A DNA stretch of 22,037 bases, taken from an uncultured Subdoligranulum sp. GTDB taxonomy: Bacteria; Bacillota_A; Clostridia; Oscillospirales; Ruminococcaceae. The translations under genes were made by a program, and so were the position numbers. The stretch spans positions 1-22,037 of the forward strand of contig NZ_CALADU010000163.1 of NCBI RefSeq assembly GCF_937890665.1, in the 5' to 3' direction. Positions within the stretch are counted from its first letter, which is position 1. Each line of letters begins with the position of its first letter. This document shows positions 7,001 to 15,636 of this stretch, piece after piece. The notes under the pieces were generated by a model. That model saw only the letters and a program-made list of their open reading frames with translations, did not search any database and was not told the DNA's origin.

Positions 7001-8803
7001 TTGACCCCTTACAAATCGAAAAAATCTTTTAAGACCCGGTTGGTCATTGCCATCAGTATTGTAAACCTTGCCGTCATTTTGGCGATTACTTACCTTACCT
7101 ACCGTTGGAATGCACAACAATTACAAGAACAGACGATTGCCCAAACCCAACAAACAATAGAGCAGGCCGGAACCAACGTCAGTACTTATATGGACGAGTT
7201 GTATCGCCTTACGCTCACCCCTTATTATAATGATGAAGTTCTTTCTCAACTAGAGTATTCACCAACGAATTCCCGCGACAAACTAAATTCTAAGCGCATC
7301 GTAGAAGGATTTCTTTCCTCGGTTATGACTCTTCCGCGAAGTGAAATTCTTCGTGTATACATAGCAAACGATGATTCGCTTTACAGCTATACGCGCACCC
7401 CGAACGACATGCCAGACCTTGCCACTTATGCTGAAAGCTCTTGGTATAACGAAGCAAAAGAAACCACCAAACCTTTGTTTATTGAGCCGCACATGGAAAG
7501 AGTGTACGGTGAAAAGCCAACCACCGTATTTTCAGTCGTTCGCCAGCTCAGAAGCAAAAACGATAACAGCAAAACCATCGGCGTTGTAAAAGTCGATGCG
7601 GATTATTCCGGTATCAGTAAAATTTGCAATAAAATCAATCTAAATGCAGGAGGTCTGCTTTTAATTGTAAACTCGCAGAATCAGGTGTTGTATCGCTCTG
7701 CGCCTATTCCCAGCGGTTTGGAAGACGCAATGGCCGAGGGAAATAAAATCGGGCAATCCGGAACCATTACACTGAATGGCCAAAAATATCTGGTAAATGT
7801 GCTGTCGCTCTCCAATTACAGCATTAACATTGTGGCGTTGCACTCTTACCGCACATTGATGGCTCCGCTGCGCTCCAATCTTATGAAGAGCATTGCACTG
7901 GCGATATTCTGCATCATGCTTGCTGATATTGGCTTCTACATCATCATTCAGAAATTCACACAGCAGCTGTTTGAGATTGTTGCCCTCATGCACCATGTTG
8001 AGGACGGCGATTTAACCGTAAAAGCTCATGTCACAACAAACGACGAAATCGGCTACTTGGCTGAATCCTTCAACCAAATGACAGAGGCATTGCAAAATGT
8101 CATTGATCGAAATGCACAATTGGCAAAAGAAATCTATCAGGCGCAATATCTAGCAAAAGAAGCGCAGTACAATTCTTTGTGCAGCCAAATTCGTCCGCAT
8201 TTCTTGTATAACACCCTGAACACAATTAGCCTCCTCATCAAATGTGAAGAATATGATACTGCAATTAGAGCCATCGAGTCCTTTTCTGCATTTTTAGGCG
8301 GCGTTATGAATGTTTCCAAGGACATTTCGTTGCAAAAGGAGCTTGACATTTGCCAAGCGTACTTAAAACTCGTACAACTACGCTATCAGGATCGATTGCA
8401 ATATGACATTTCTGTTCCTGCCGAACTATATAGCGAACAAATCCCATCACTTACCATACAGCCCTTGATTGAAAACGCAATCAAATACGCCTGCGAACAA
8501 AATCGCGGGCAAACTGTAATCCACATCGTTTCCTGTGTAAGTCAGGACCGTTACTCTATCCAAGTATCTGATAACGGTCCTGGCATTAAGCCGGAGACGC
8601 TGGAGTCTTTGCAGCAACGTATCAGTACCCCCAGCCACGATGAAGCTGAACCGGCTCATGTAGGCAACATCGGCTTAGTCAATATTGCCAAACGGCTGCG
8701 GTTAAAATATGGAAACTCTGCCTCGCTGGACATTCTTTCCTCTGACAGTGGTACAACTGTCTCTATCAGCCTTCCCTTTACAAAGAATGAGGTAACTCAA
8801 TGA
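7001..8803 (+). CDS. Sensor histidine kinase, YesM family
   Basis: Membrane sensor kinase of 600 residues. Order of parts: first membrane segment (about 14-34), extracellular Cache-like sensing domain (35-295), second membrane segment (about 296-317), HAMP linker with EDGDLTVKAHVTTNDEIGYL (about 334-355), the His_kinase domain with phospho-acceptor H400 in QIRPHFLYNTLN, and the HATPase domain with N-box PLIENAIKYA and DNGPGI (524-529). I choose the TTG at 7001 because AAGGAGG ends 9 bases before it; the GTG at 6992 would sit directly on the ribosome site. The gene overlaps the response-regulator start by 4 bases, so the pair is co-translated. Position and divergent orientation suggest it senses an extracellular saccharide, or a loaded binding protein, and controls the GH66 operon. 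Confidence 0.93.
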   Translation: MTPYKSKKSFKTRLVIAISIVNLAVILAITYLTYRWNAQQLQEQTIAQTQQTIEQAGTNVSTYMDELYRLTLTPYYNDEVLSQLEYSPTNSRDKLNSKRIVEGFLSSVMTLPRSEILRVYIANDDSLYSYTRTPNDMPDLATYAESSWYNEAKETTKPLFIEPHMERVYGEKPTTVFSVVRQLRSKNDNSKTIGVVKVDADYSGISKICNKINLNAGGLLLIVNSQNQVLYRSAPIPSGLEDAMAEGNKIGQSGTITLNGQKYLVNVLSLSNYSINIVALHSYRTLMAPLRSNLMKSIALAIFCIMLADIGFYIIIQKFTQQLFEIVALMHHVEDGDLTVKAHVTTNDEIGYLAESFNQMTEALQNVIDRNAQLAKEIYQAQYLAKEAQYNSLCSQIRPHFLYNTLNTISLLIKCEEYDTAIRAIESFSAFLGGVMNVSKDISLQKELDICQAYLKLVQLRYQDRLQYDISVPAELYSEQIPSLTIQPLIENAIKYACEQNRGQTVIHIVSCVSQDRYSIQVSDNGPGIKPETLESLQQRISTPSHDEAEPAHVGNIGLVNIAKRLRLKYGNSASLDILSSDSGTTVSISLPFTKNEVTQ

Positions 8804-10377
8804 ACCATATCCTTGTTGTTGATGACGAGCCACTCATGCGAACGTGGCTTTCAAAAAGTATCCCCAAACATTCAACGTGCTTTGACGTTCCTAACACAGC
8901 GCAGGATGGAATCGAAGCAATCGAATATTTGAAACAGGCTGCTTACGATGTTGTGATCACAGACATTAAGATGCCCGGCATGGACGGGTTAAACCTTGCG
9001 AAGTTCATCCAAGAAAATTATCCTGACACCGTTGTCATCATCATTTCTGGTTTCAACGATTTTGCTTATGCCAGAAAAGCTATCCAGTATGGCGTAAAGG
9101 ATTATCTTTTGAAGCCATTGGTTGATGATGATCTCATCAAACTGCTGAACGACATCAGCAAGCGCCTGCAAAAACATACGCCCACACTGCTCGCCAATCC
9201 CACCGAGGAAGAACGCGCCAACCCTCGCGCAATGCTGTTCCGTGCCATACTGGAGGATGACAGCGACGGAATCTATCAGGGTTATAAAGTCTTTTCCAGC
9301 ACGGACACCGATCCTATGCTTCCGTATGCTTGTGTCATACAAGCGGCATTGCTACCTATTGCCCGCGACAATGCCGTTCTTCCTACGGAGGCACACTCTC
9401 GCAATTATCGTCAGAATCTCGCGGCTGTTTCTTTGTGTAAAAAATACAACTGGACACCTTTCTTCGGGAATAATGGTGACACTTATATTGTGGCTGAAGG
9501 CGAGACCAAAGCAGCTCTTATTGCAAATCTCCATGAATTTCAGAGTGACTTTTCGGCATCGTTCCGCTTTGCGCAGGATGTAAATTTATTTGCCGGACGC
9601 ATAGTGGATGACAGTATGGATTTATCCTATTCCCTTGCAAGTATTGCCGGTTTGCGCTCGTTGCCGCTGTTCACATCGAACGAGCTACATTCTTACGCCC
9701 TACTAAGCGAATATCAGCAGCAGATCATCGAATTTGAAAAGGCAAATAAAAAGGTGCTTTCTGATTTTGCTGCTTCCCAAGAAACAACTCTGCGTACAGA
9801 TATTGACCAGTTGTGCAGTCTGGTTCCGCACAAGAATTCCGCAGCACTTTGGGAAATGGGCTGTTATATGATTCAGAGCATTACTGACTGTTTTCTTATT
9901 GAGGATACACTTTTGACATCCGCTTGGAAAGAACTGACGGATTTTTGTACTTCTTGTGCTGGTGGCGTTTCTGATGCCAACTTCTCTCACGCTGTATATC
10001 AGTGTGTTTTTTGCCTTTTGGGAAAAGAGCAGACAATTACGCAGGATACGATGCCCGTCATAAAAATGGCAAAAGAGTATATTAACCAGCACTTCTGTGA
10101 AAGTATCTCCTTGTCCGAAGTGGCTGATTACTGCAACGTAAACAGCAGCTATTTAAGTAATCTTTTCCATAAGCAGCTAGGAATCTCGTATAGCAAATAC
10201 CTTATGCAGATTCGCATGGAACGTGCAGCCGCTTACCTGAAGGATTCACCCGAAACCAAAATATACGAAATCGGCGAAAAACTAGGATTTGTATCCACAA
10301 AACATTTTATTTCCGTTTTCAAAAAATACTATGGTGTATCGCCAACCACCTATCAGAAAGAACAATACGGAAACTAA
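8800..10377 (+). CDS. Response regulator with AraC-type DNA-binding domain, YesN family
   Basis: Cytoplasmic regulator of 525 residues. The N-terminal receiver domain has acidic pocket D8/D9, phosphorylation site D55 in VVITDIKMPGMDG and conserved K105 in YLLKPLV. A middle region (about 125-420) has no motif that I recognise, as is usual for YesN-type proteins. The C-terminal AraC double helix-turn-helix (about 424-525) includes ISLSEVADYCNVNSSYLSNLF and KIYEIGEKLGFVSTKHFISVFKKYYGVSP. ATG at 8800 overlaps the kinase stop (ATGA). Likely target: the divergent GH66 operon promoter at about 6870, perhaps also its own. It converges on the MobC-like gene, with only 67 bases between them and no clear terminator. 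Confidence 0.93.
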   Translation: MNHILVVDDEPLMRTWLSKSIPKHSTCFDVPNTAQDGIEAIEYLKQAAYDVVITDIKMPGMDGLNLAKFIQENYPDTVVIIISGFNDFAYARKAIQYGVKDYLLKPLVDDDLIKLLNDISKRLQKHTPTLLANPTEEERANPRAMLFRAILEDDSDGIYQGYKVFSSTDTDPMLPYACVIQAALLPIARDNAVLPTEAHSRNYRQNLAAVSLCKKYNWTPFFGNNGDTYIVAEGETKAALIANLHEFQSDFSASFRFAQDVNLFAGRIVDDSMDLSYSLASIAGLRSLPLFTSNELHSYALLSEYQQQIIEFEKANKKVLSDFAASQETTLRTDIDQLCSLVPHKNSAALWEMGCYMIQSITDCFLIEDTLLTSAWKELTDFCTSCAGGVSDANFSHAVYQCVFCLLGKEQTITQDTMPVIKMAKEYINQHFCESISLSEVADYCNVNSSYLSNLFHKQLGISYSKYLMQIRMERAAAYLKDSPETKIYEIGEKLGFVSTKHFISVFKKYYGVSPTTYQKEQYGN

Positions 10378-10444
10378 TCGCTGCTTGTCTCGGTAATTGG
10401 TTACACCCCACTATTTTTATACGCGGTAATGATTCCCCGTCATT

Positions 10445-10813
10445 TCAAAACTTGTTAGCTTTCTCGTTCTTTGCTCTTTTCAGAGTGGTTTGTGGCACCA
10501 ACGATTGTCGCAACATATCCGCAGTATTCGCCACATTTTTGAGAGTAATATATAGCCTTACTGTATCCCGTTTGATGGGATTTTCTTCAAGTAGAGCTTC
10601 CATCGTTTCCTGCAATTCGTCCAGTTTCCGTATGATACGCCTGTAATCTGCTGGCGGATATTCAGCGGGGATTGTGTCCGCAATCAAGCAGCGGATGTAT
10701 TGTTCTCTGGACATACCTGTTTTTGCAACACGGCAGTTCAGTACAGCCAGTTCTTCCTCCGGAATGCGAACTTTTATATCCTTATATCGAGTCTTATCTG
10801 TTGCCACTGCCAT
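10445..10813 (-). CDS. MobC-like / ribbon-helix-helix mobilization accessory protein
   Basis: About 122 residues from MAVATDKTRYK. The N-terminal YKDIKVRIPEEELAVLNCRV followed by GMSREQYIRCLI has the strand-helix-helix pattern of ribbon-helix-helix DNA binders. The C-terminal half (LDELQETMEALLEENP, LKNVANTADMLRQSL) resembles MobC-type relaxosome proteins that help a relaxase bind its origin of transfer. The frame is open up to 10885, but the ribosome motif GGAGG lies at about 10816-10820. ATG at 10813 is only 2 bases from it and a GTG at 10807 is 8 bases away, so the exact start is uncertain. It overlaps the upstream small gene by 20 bases. Relaxase genes normally follow mobC, but here the next gene is the convergent response regulator. 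Confidence 0.6.
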   Translation of the reverse strand: MAVATDKTRYKDIKVRIPEEELAVLNCRVAKTGMSREQYIRCLIADTIPAEYPPADYRRIIRKLDELQETMEALLEENPIKRDTVRLYITLKNVANTADMLRQSLVPQTTLKRAKNEKANKF

Positions 10814-11036
10814 GTCCTCCGCTATGTACGGTATGGTCATCACCGTATATGACAAACTTATCCAAATCCCGCAGGAAATGCTCAATCAGGTAGACGAACA
10901 TATCTTCATCATCGGGGAAGCCGTACTTGGCACATAGCTTTGCCATTTTCCCGGAAAAGCACGTAACAAGCCAGATTTTGTCCTCACGATTATGTGCCTT
11001 TGCACCTCGCAGATGTTCTTCAAAACTCTTCACCAT
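10794..11036 (-). CDS. Small hypothetical protein of a mobilization/conjugation module
   Basis: An 80-residue cytoplasmic protein (MVKSFEEHLRGAKAHNREDK...) that I do not recognise. It is mostly helical by eye, with LVTCFSGKMAKLCAKYGFPDDEDMF in the middle and a His/Gly-rich tail. ATG at 11036 has a strong AAGGAG site, which overlaps the stop of the sigma-like gene upstream (11041). Its own end overlaps the MobC-like gene by 20 bases. The tight coupling places it in the same small operon, so a role in element transfer or its control is likely but not shown. Confidence 0.6.
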   Translation of the reverse strand: MVKSFEEHLRGAKAHNREDKIWLVTCFSGKMAKLCAKYGFPDDEDMFVYLIEHFLRDLDKFVIYGDDHTVHSGGHGSGNR

Positions 11037-11040
11037 TGTG

Positions 11041-11445
11041 TTACTCCTTCAGCGCCTTCATCTTTTGAGCCAGCTTTTTTCGCTTTTCATAGACATTAGT
11101 ATGCCCGCAACCAAAGTGTTCCTGAATTTCTTTGTAATTCATTTTCAGAAAGCACAGAAGCCATTCCTTTTCTTTTGGTGAAAGCCGCTGTACTTCCTGT
11201 TGAAGAGCTAGTTCAACTTCAACTTTCTGAAGCATTTGTTCGGCATTAATATCTGTCAAATGCTGCGGAGCCTGATCCAAGGAAATCGCAATAACTTTTG
11301 GTCAATTCTTGGCAGCATAGCGGATTGCGTGCCATTCCATTCGGCGGGTTATATAGCTCGTAAACTGTCCTTTCACGGTGCTTTCCTCATTCAGTTCATC
11401 GGGGCTGAATTGCTCAAATAATTCTTCGAACTCACGTTGGATCAT
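11041..11445 (-). pseudogene. Sigma-70-like regulator of a mobile element, interrupted by one in-frame TGA
   Basis: From ATG at 11445 (ribosome site GGGAGG, 8 bases before) the frame codes MIQREFEELFEQFSPDEL and TSYITRRMEWHAIRYAAKN, then hits TGA at 11302-11304. The very same frame continues without other stops as PKVIAISLDQAPQHL and ends with a region-4-like helix-turn-helix, NYKEIQEHFGCGHTNVYEKRKK, at 11041. Together this gives about 134 residues, the normal size of the small sigma-like proteins found in Clostridia conjugative elements (family knowledge). One nonsense change (for example TGG or CGA to TGA) explains the break. A restart at the TTG at 11280 would yield only the DNA-binding half. 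Alternatives are two separate short proteins or readthrough. Confidence 0.65.
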
Positions 11446-11452
11446 TACACAT

Positions 11453-11490
11453 CCTCCCAATTTTTTGTTGAAAACCAAAAAATTGGGAGG
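11453..11490 (-). promoter_or_regulatory. Perfect hairpin that masks the ribosome site of the sigma-like gene
   Basis: Arms 11453-11466 and 11477-11490 pair perfectly over 14 bp, with one more G-C pair inside and an 8-base loop. On the minus strand the second arm contains GGGAGG, the ribosome site of the gene starting at 11445. In the folded RNA this site would be fully paired. No U-run follows, so it is not an intrinsic terminator. Confidence 0.7.
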
Positions 11491-11677
11491 CGCTCGCGGA
11501 ATGGCATCACCCGTATAATGCTCAACAAATGACAAAGGACCAGAAACACTGAGCACGATCGCCACTCTCCCTTCAAAAGGTAAGAGAACACGCCGATCGA
11601 ATTTTTCCGGTCCTTTTTCGTTTTAATGTTTATAATCTATTTTAGCTATACAGTTTGGTATAGTTTAGCATCAACCA

Positions 11678-11738
11678 AAAATGCTCCCCGCACGGCACGA
11701 CGCTCTTTTCATCGCGTTATGCCATGCAGGGAGCATTT
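11678..11738 (-). terminator. Terminator-like hairpin after the GH30 operon
   Basis: Outer arms aaatgctccc and gggagcattt pair perfectly. Inside, gcacggca pairs with tgccatgc (one G-U) and acgc with gcgt, giving a long, almost continuous stem. A short T-run follows on the minus strand and a longer T-rich stretch on the plus strand, so it could end transcription from both sides. It lies 85 bases after the stop of the last GH30 gene. Confidence 0.7.
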
Positions 11739-11822
11739 CTATTTTTTCACGATACCCACTATTAAATAAATTTCATATTTTGATTTTAGAAATTCAGCCG
11801 CTTTCTATGGAATCTTGCTTGT

Positions 11823-14264
11823 TTAAGAGTTGCGATAAAATTCAATGTTATCGACACAACTCCAATCACCAGCATTTCCCTCAGTATAGAATGCGATAGT
11901 GCATTTACCATTGGTCACATTGATATTCCCGATTTCAACCTGCGTCCAATAGGAATTGACAGGAATTTCGACACTCATTTCACTGCCACCAAAATCGGTC
12001 GCCAATATTTTGTTCTGCTTCTGACCACCGCCGGACTGAACCATTGCTTTCAAAGTGTATGTACCATTGGGCAAATTATAAATCGCCTGCCAAGTGTATG
12101 CATCATGGGCGTCCGCCGAATAATGGACAAGGTGGAAACGACCACTTGCTGCATTGCTGTTTTTCTCAAGGTAAGTAGCGGAAGGCGTGCCACCTTCGAA
12201 ATTCCAACCAGTAGCAACAGGCACTGCACTACCATCATCTTCAAAGCTGCCATTGGTAACGAGGTTTCCATTCATCTGCGGAATACCATCGCTATATCCA
12301 CCAACAAATGCAAGATCATCAACCGCGTAGTTGCCCTGCCAGTAGAAGCCGAGCTTGATTTTTGCAATTCTGGTTCGGTCAAAGCCCTTATCGCCAGCAA
12401 TGGGAACCCAAATTCTGGTCCAGTTGTCATAGACCGTCTTTTCATGGCTCCACGAACTCACTTCCGTACCATTTTCGTCAACAAAGGTAACTTTTACCGT
12501 TGCAGATTTCGGATTCACCATATCCTTAACGGAGAATGTTAAATACTGATACGAAGATGCATCAATGGCTGCACCACTCTCAGAAGAAATAATCACACAC
12601 TGTTTATCAGTGCCGGGATCACCGTTCTGAGTTGTCGTCAGCATAATGCCCTTGCTTCCACCAAGGTTCGCGGTGCTATCCGTAGTGGCAACCGAAGCCC
12701 CTTCACCAGCAGCAAAGTTATTATTGCTTTCAAGATTGTTGAACCAAATTGGGGAAGCCGCATTCCCGACCTGATTGCCATTCCACGTCATAGTTGCCAT
12801 GGACTCCGGCAGAAGTGTATAGCGGAAGCTCTGCTCGCCCCACTGCACCTTTACCTCTTGTGCCTCGTTTACAAGGTTTGCCAGTACAAGCACCTTCGAA
12901 CCATCGGGATTCTTAAAAGCCACAGTCTCAATGTTGTTGTCGAGGCTTGTAGAATCAATTCTCTGAGCACCCGGATCAACAAATTTGCTGATATGACCCA
13001 GCGTGTAATAATCAACATTGTAATCCCAGCTATTGGTATCGGTGTTGATCGTAATCAAACCACGGTTGGTAGAATCTTGATGCTGATTGACATCATAGTA
13101 GTAGTCAGGACCACCATTCTGATCAAGCGCAAGGTTCCAATAAATAATGGATTTGCTCCAGTTGCGGGTGATATTGACAACGGACGATGCCTGATTCAAG
13201 AATGCGGTATTCCACTTGGGGAATCCCCATTCACCGCCAGAGCCTTCCGTAAACCAAATGTCCTTTGTGGGATATTCTTTATGGACTACAGACATGACTT
13301 CTTCATCGCCCTCATACCAGTGCCATGCAGAGCCATCGGTCGCAGCCAGCGCATTCGCATCCTGATAATATTCGAGGGGATACGATCCGTCTTTGTAGTT
13401 GGTCGTAGTATAGCTATGATCCCAGCAGATAATTTTGGTGTCGAGACCGTTGCGATCAAACGTCGGGCGAAGATAATTTGCGACCAGATTCTGCGCTTCG
13501 GTATGCGACATGGGCAATGCAGGCCAGTCATAACTTGCGTGATCCGGCTCGTTATTCGGAGTTACGGCATAGATGTCGATGCCGCGAGACGCGTATTCCT
13601 GAATGAATTTGGTGATATAGTTGGCATACGCCTGATATTTGTCTGCCCGCAATGTACCCTTTTGATTCTGATACATTCCAAGGACAGAACCGTTTTCCTT
13701 CATCCAGCCCGGAGGACTCCAGCAAGACGCCATAACCGTGATTCGACCCGGCTCAACTGCCAGCGCGTCCTGTACGGTCGGCATGATTTCGATGAGTTCA
13801 TGGGAAAAGTCCCAGTTGGGCAGACTGTCATCTTGCTCGTCGGGCGCAAAATTGTACGGCGCGACGCAGTGGTCGGAAGCACCAATCGTCTGCCGCAGCA
13901 TACTCAGGCCGATGCCAGATTCTTTGTCAAACAGTGCTTGCATAGCAGCTGCTTTCGCAGAATCGTCCAGATTAGTCTGATAGAGATGCGCCGACGCTTC
14001 TGTAATGGAAGCACCGAAGCCGTCGACCGTCTGGTAGGTGTTATTCTCGTCGACAACAATCAAGTTGTTAGTCGATGCACTGTCTCCAGAGCCGAAATGG
14101 ACAGGAGTTTGCTTTTCAAGCCCCTTCTCCATTCCACTATCGGTCGCATTGACCTTTGACACCCAAATATTGACTTCGGGCGAATCCGCATATACGCCCA
14201 TAGGTGCCATAGTACTCGCCAGAACCGCACCGGCAAGAGCACCCGCAATAATTCGCTTTGACAT
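11823..14264 (-). CDS. Secreted GH30 glycoside hydrolase with two C-terminal carbohydrate-binding-like modules
   Basis: An 813-residue exported enzyme. Signal peptide 1-26 ends in VYA. The catalytic (beta/alpha)8 barrel with its side beta-domain covers about 60-495: QTVDGFGASITEAS near 78-91, MASCWSPPGWMKENGS near 178-193, probable acid/base E239 in TPNNEPD and probable nucleophile E340 in IWFTEGSGG. After a short linker come two beta-sandwich modules, about 505-657 (ending YAVDDLAFVGG) and about 665-813 (starting LVTNGSFEDDG, ending CVDNIEFY), of the kind seen in carbohydrate-binding families such as CBM4/9 or CBM6-like. GH30 enzymes retain configuration and cut beta-linkages; beta-1,6-glucanase or beta-glucosidase activity is plausible, but the subfamily cannot be fixed by eye. 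ATG at 14264 has site GAAGGGAG. Last gene of the right operon, 22 bases after the previous GH30 gene. Confidence 0.87.
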   Translation of the reverse strand: MSKRIIAGALAGAVLASTMAPMGVYADSPEVNIWVSKVNATDSGMEKGLEKQTPVHFGSGDSASTNNLIVVDENNTYQTVDGFGASITEASAHLYQTNLDDSAKAAAMQALFDKESGIGLSMLRQTIGASDHCVAPYNFAPDEQDDSLPNWDFSHELIEIMPTVQDALAVEPGRITVMASCWSPPGWMKENGSVLGMYQNQKGTLRADKYQAYANYITKFIQEYASRGIDIYAVTPNNEPDHASYDWPALPMSHTEAQNLVANYLRPTFDRNGLDTKIICWDHSYTTTNYKDGSYPLEYYQDANALAATDGSAWHWYEGDEEVMSVVHKEYPTKDIWFTEGSGGEWGFPKWNTAFLNQASSVVNITRNWSKSIIYWNLALDQNGGPDYYYDVNQHQDSTNRGLITINTDTNSWDYNVDYYTLGHISKFVDPGAQRIDSTSLDNNIETVAFKNPDGSKVLVLANLVNEAQEVKVQWGEQSFRYTLLPESMATMTWNGNQVGNAASPIWFNNLESNNNFAAGEGASVATTDSTANLGGSKGIMLTTTQNGDPGTDKQCVIISSESGAAIDASSYQYLTFSVKDMVNPKSATVKVTFVDENGTEVSSWSHEKTVYDNWTRIWVPIAGDKGFDRTRIAKIKLGFYWQGNYAVDDLAFVGGYSDGIPQMNGNLVTNGSFEDDGSAVPVATGWNFEGGTPSATYLEKNSNAASGRFHLVHYSADAHDAYTWQAIYNLPNGTYTLKAMVQSGGGQKQNKILATDFGGSEMSVEIPVNSYWTQVEIGNINVTNGKCTIAFYTEGNAGDWSCVDNIEFYRNS

Positions 14265-14286
14265 AATTACTCCCTTCTACTTTGGT

Positions 14287-15624
14287 TTAATTCAGTACAA
14301 TCGTTGTCATAGAGTTGGCCTCGATCTCACAGGCAACAAGGCTGCCCTTGACGCGCAGTGTGACCGACATACATTGTTCAGTTCGATTCAGCAACACCAC
14401 TGCCAATGTACCATCGGGATTCACAAAGGATACTGTTTCCAGCTTATCCGTGTAGCAGGTTGCCGCAATCCGTTTTGCTCCCGGCAATACATAATGACTG
14501 AACTGTTCAATGTAGTAGTACGATAGTTTATACTCGACCTCCTTTGTATTGGTATTGCACATGATTGGCGCATCACAAAGATTAGAAACATGGTTGGGGC
14601 CACCCTTTTCATCCAGCACGATGTTCCAATCGAAGAACAGGTTCATCCCGGCGTTAAAATCTCCAATCATATCGTGTGCGTAAATCTGTGCGTTTTTCAG
14701 TTGATCTTTATCCCGAAGCGAATATTCAATACATCCTTCCGTAAAAATCAACCGTTTATCCGGATATTGCTCGCGTACAAGGCGTACGGCATCGAAGTGA
14801 TCGCCGCTGTACCAGTGGAAGGCAAAACCGTCAATCATTGCATTGGTGCTGGTGGTAATACAAGTGCTTGCACAATCGAACAGGCGTTCCTTGTTGTGAT
14901 CCCACATATTGATTTTGATTTTGCCCAACCCAGCTTCCTGCAAAGCCGGGTATAAGTGCTTTTCAAGGAATTCCCGTTCTTCCTCATGCGTGTAGCGGCA
15001 ACTATCCCATGTCTGTGTGGCGTGGGGTTCATTCTGCACAGTCAGGAATTCCACTGTGATTCCATGGCTTTCGTATTCCTTAATATAACGGCAGATATAG
15101 TTTGCCCACGCATCGGCATACTCTGGCAGAAGTTTTCCGCCGTGGTTGCGGTCATTGTTGGTTTTCATAAACGCTGGCGGAGACCACGGCGTGAGCATTA
15201 CACCGATTTTATGACCGACATACTGCTCTGCCAACTGGATATAGGGCAGAATGTATTTTTCGTCCCGTGCCAGCGAAAATGTCTTGAATTCTTTATCCTG
15301 CGGATCAGTTACCGCAGAATAATTTCCCAGCGAGAAATCGCAGCTGTCAAGATGAGTCCGAACAAAGTTGTACCGCAGCCCCTCCGCTCCAAAATATCCT
15401 TGCAGAATTTTTTCTACTGTTTCTTCCGGCATCTGTCGCAGCACAGAACCTGCGGCTTCGGTAATGGCACCACCAAAACCGTCAATCGTCTGATAGCGAA
15501 TGTCTGGGTACAGATTCAGCAGCTGGACTTCTTGTGTGTCATCGTCTGCCACAACTTGCAACGGGGTAGTGATTTGGTTCGCAACACCGCCGTCAAATAA
15601 TGTGGTATGTTTATTTGCAATCAT
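14287..15624 (-). CDS. Cytoplasmic GH30 glycoside hydrolase (second GH30)
   Basis: A 445-residue enzyme without signal peptide. GH30 landmarks: YQTIDGFGGAITEAAG (about 44-59), LTPWSPPAFMKTN (about 144-156), probable acid/base E199 in TVQNEPHA, FHWYSGDHF (about 269-277) and probable nucleophile E296 in LIFTEGC. The C-terminal beta-domain ends MTTIVLN. It should hydrolyse imported beta-linked oligosaccharides in the cytoplasm. The motif set is closest to glucosylceramidase / beta-1,6-glucanase-like GH30 (groups 1-3) rather than the xylanase group, judged by memory only. ATG at 15624 follows the preceding GH30 stop by 12 bases, with AAAGGGGA as ribosome site. It is a different paralogue, not a copy, of its two neighbours. 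Confidence 0.87.
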   Translation of the reverse strand: MIANKHTTLFDGGVANQITTPLQVVADDDTQEVQLLNLYPDIRYQTIDGFGGAITEAAGSVLRQMPEETVEKILQGYFGAEGLRYNFVRTHLDSCDFSLGNYSAVTDPQDKEFKTFSLARDEKYILPYIQLAEQYVGHKIGVMLTPWSPPAFMKTNNDRNHGGKLLPEYADAWANYICRYIKEYESHGITVEFLTVQNEPHATQTWDSCRYTHEEEREFLEKHLYPALQEAGLGKIKINMWDHNKERLFDCASTCITTSTNAMIDGFAFHWYSGDHFDAVRLVREQYPDKRLIFTEGCIEYSLRDKDQLKNAQIYAHDMIGDFNAGMNLFFDWNIVLDEKGGPNHVSNLCDAPIMCNTNTKEVEYKLSYYYIEQFSHYVLPGAKRIAATCYTDKLETVSFVNPDGTLAVVLLNRTEQCMSVTLRVKGSLVACEIEANSMTTIVLN

Positions 15625-15636
15625 AGGTGTTCCCCT

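Larger units (their letters stand above)
11446..11822. other. 377-base non-coding gap between the mobilization genes and the GH30 operon
   Basis: It holds the ribosome-site hairpin at 11453-11490, an AT-rich stretch with the inverted repeat ctatac/gtatag (11646-11651 and 11658-11663) that may be an operator or promoter zone for the sigma-like gene, and the terminator hairpin at 11678-11738. The sigma-like frame stays open up to 11565, but without a ribosome site there. I see no further gene, tRNA or insertion sequence. Confidence 0.6.

Noticed and set aside
10378..10444. Gap between response regulator and MobC-like gene considered as an attachment site or terminator
   Set aside because: Only a weak 5-bp repeat is visible; no direct-repeat partner or strong stem was found.
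11453..11490. Hairpin considered as an intrinsic terminator
   Set aside because: No U-run follows on either strand side that would fit, and its arm contains the ribosome site of the next gene.
12858..14159. Long plus-strand reading frame (433 codons) opposite the secreted GH30
   Set aside because: The minus strand carries complete GH30 catalytic motifs and a signal peptide; the plus-strand product has no recognisable domain.
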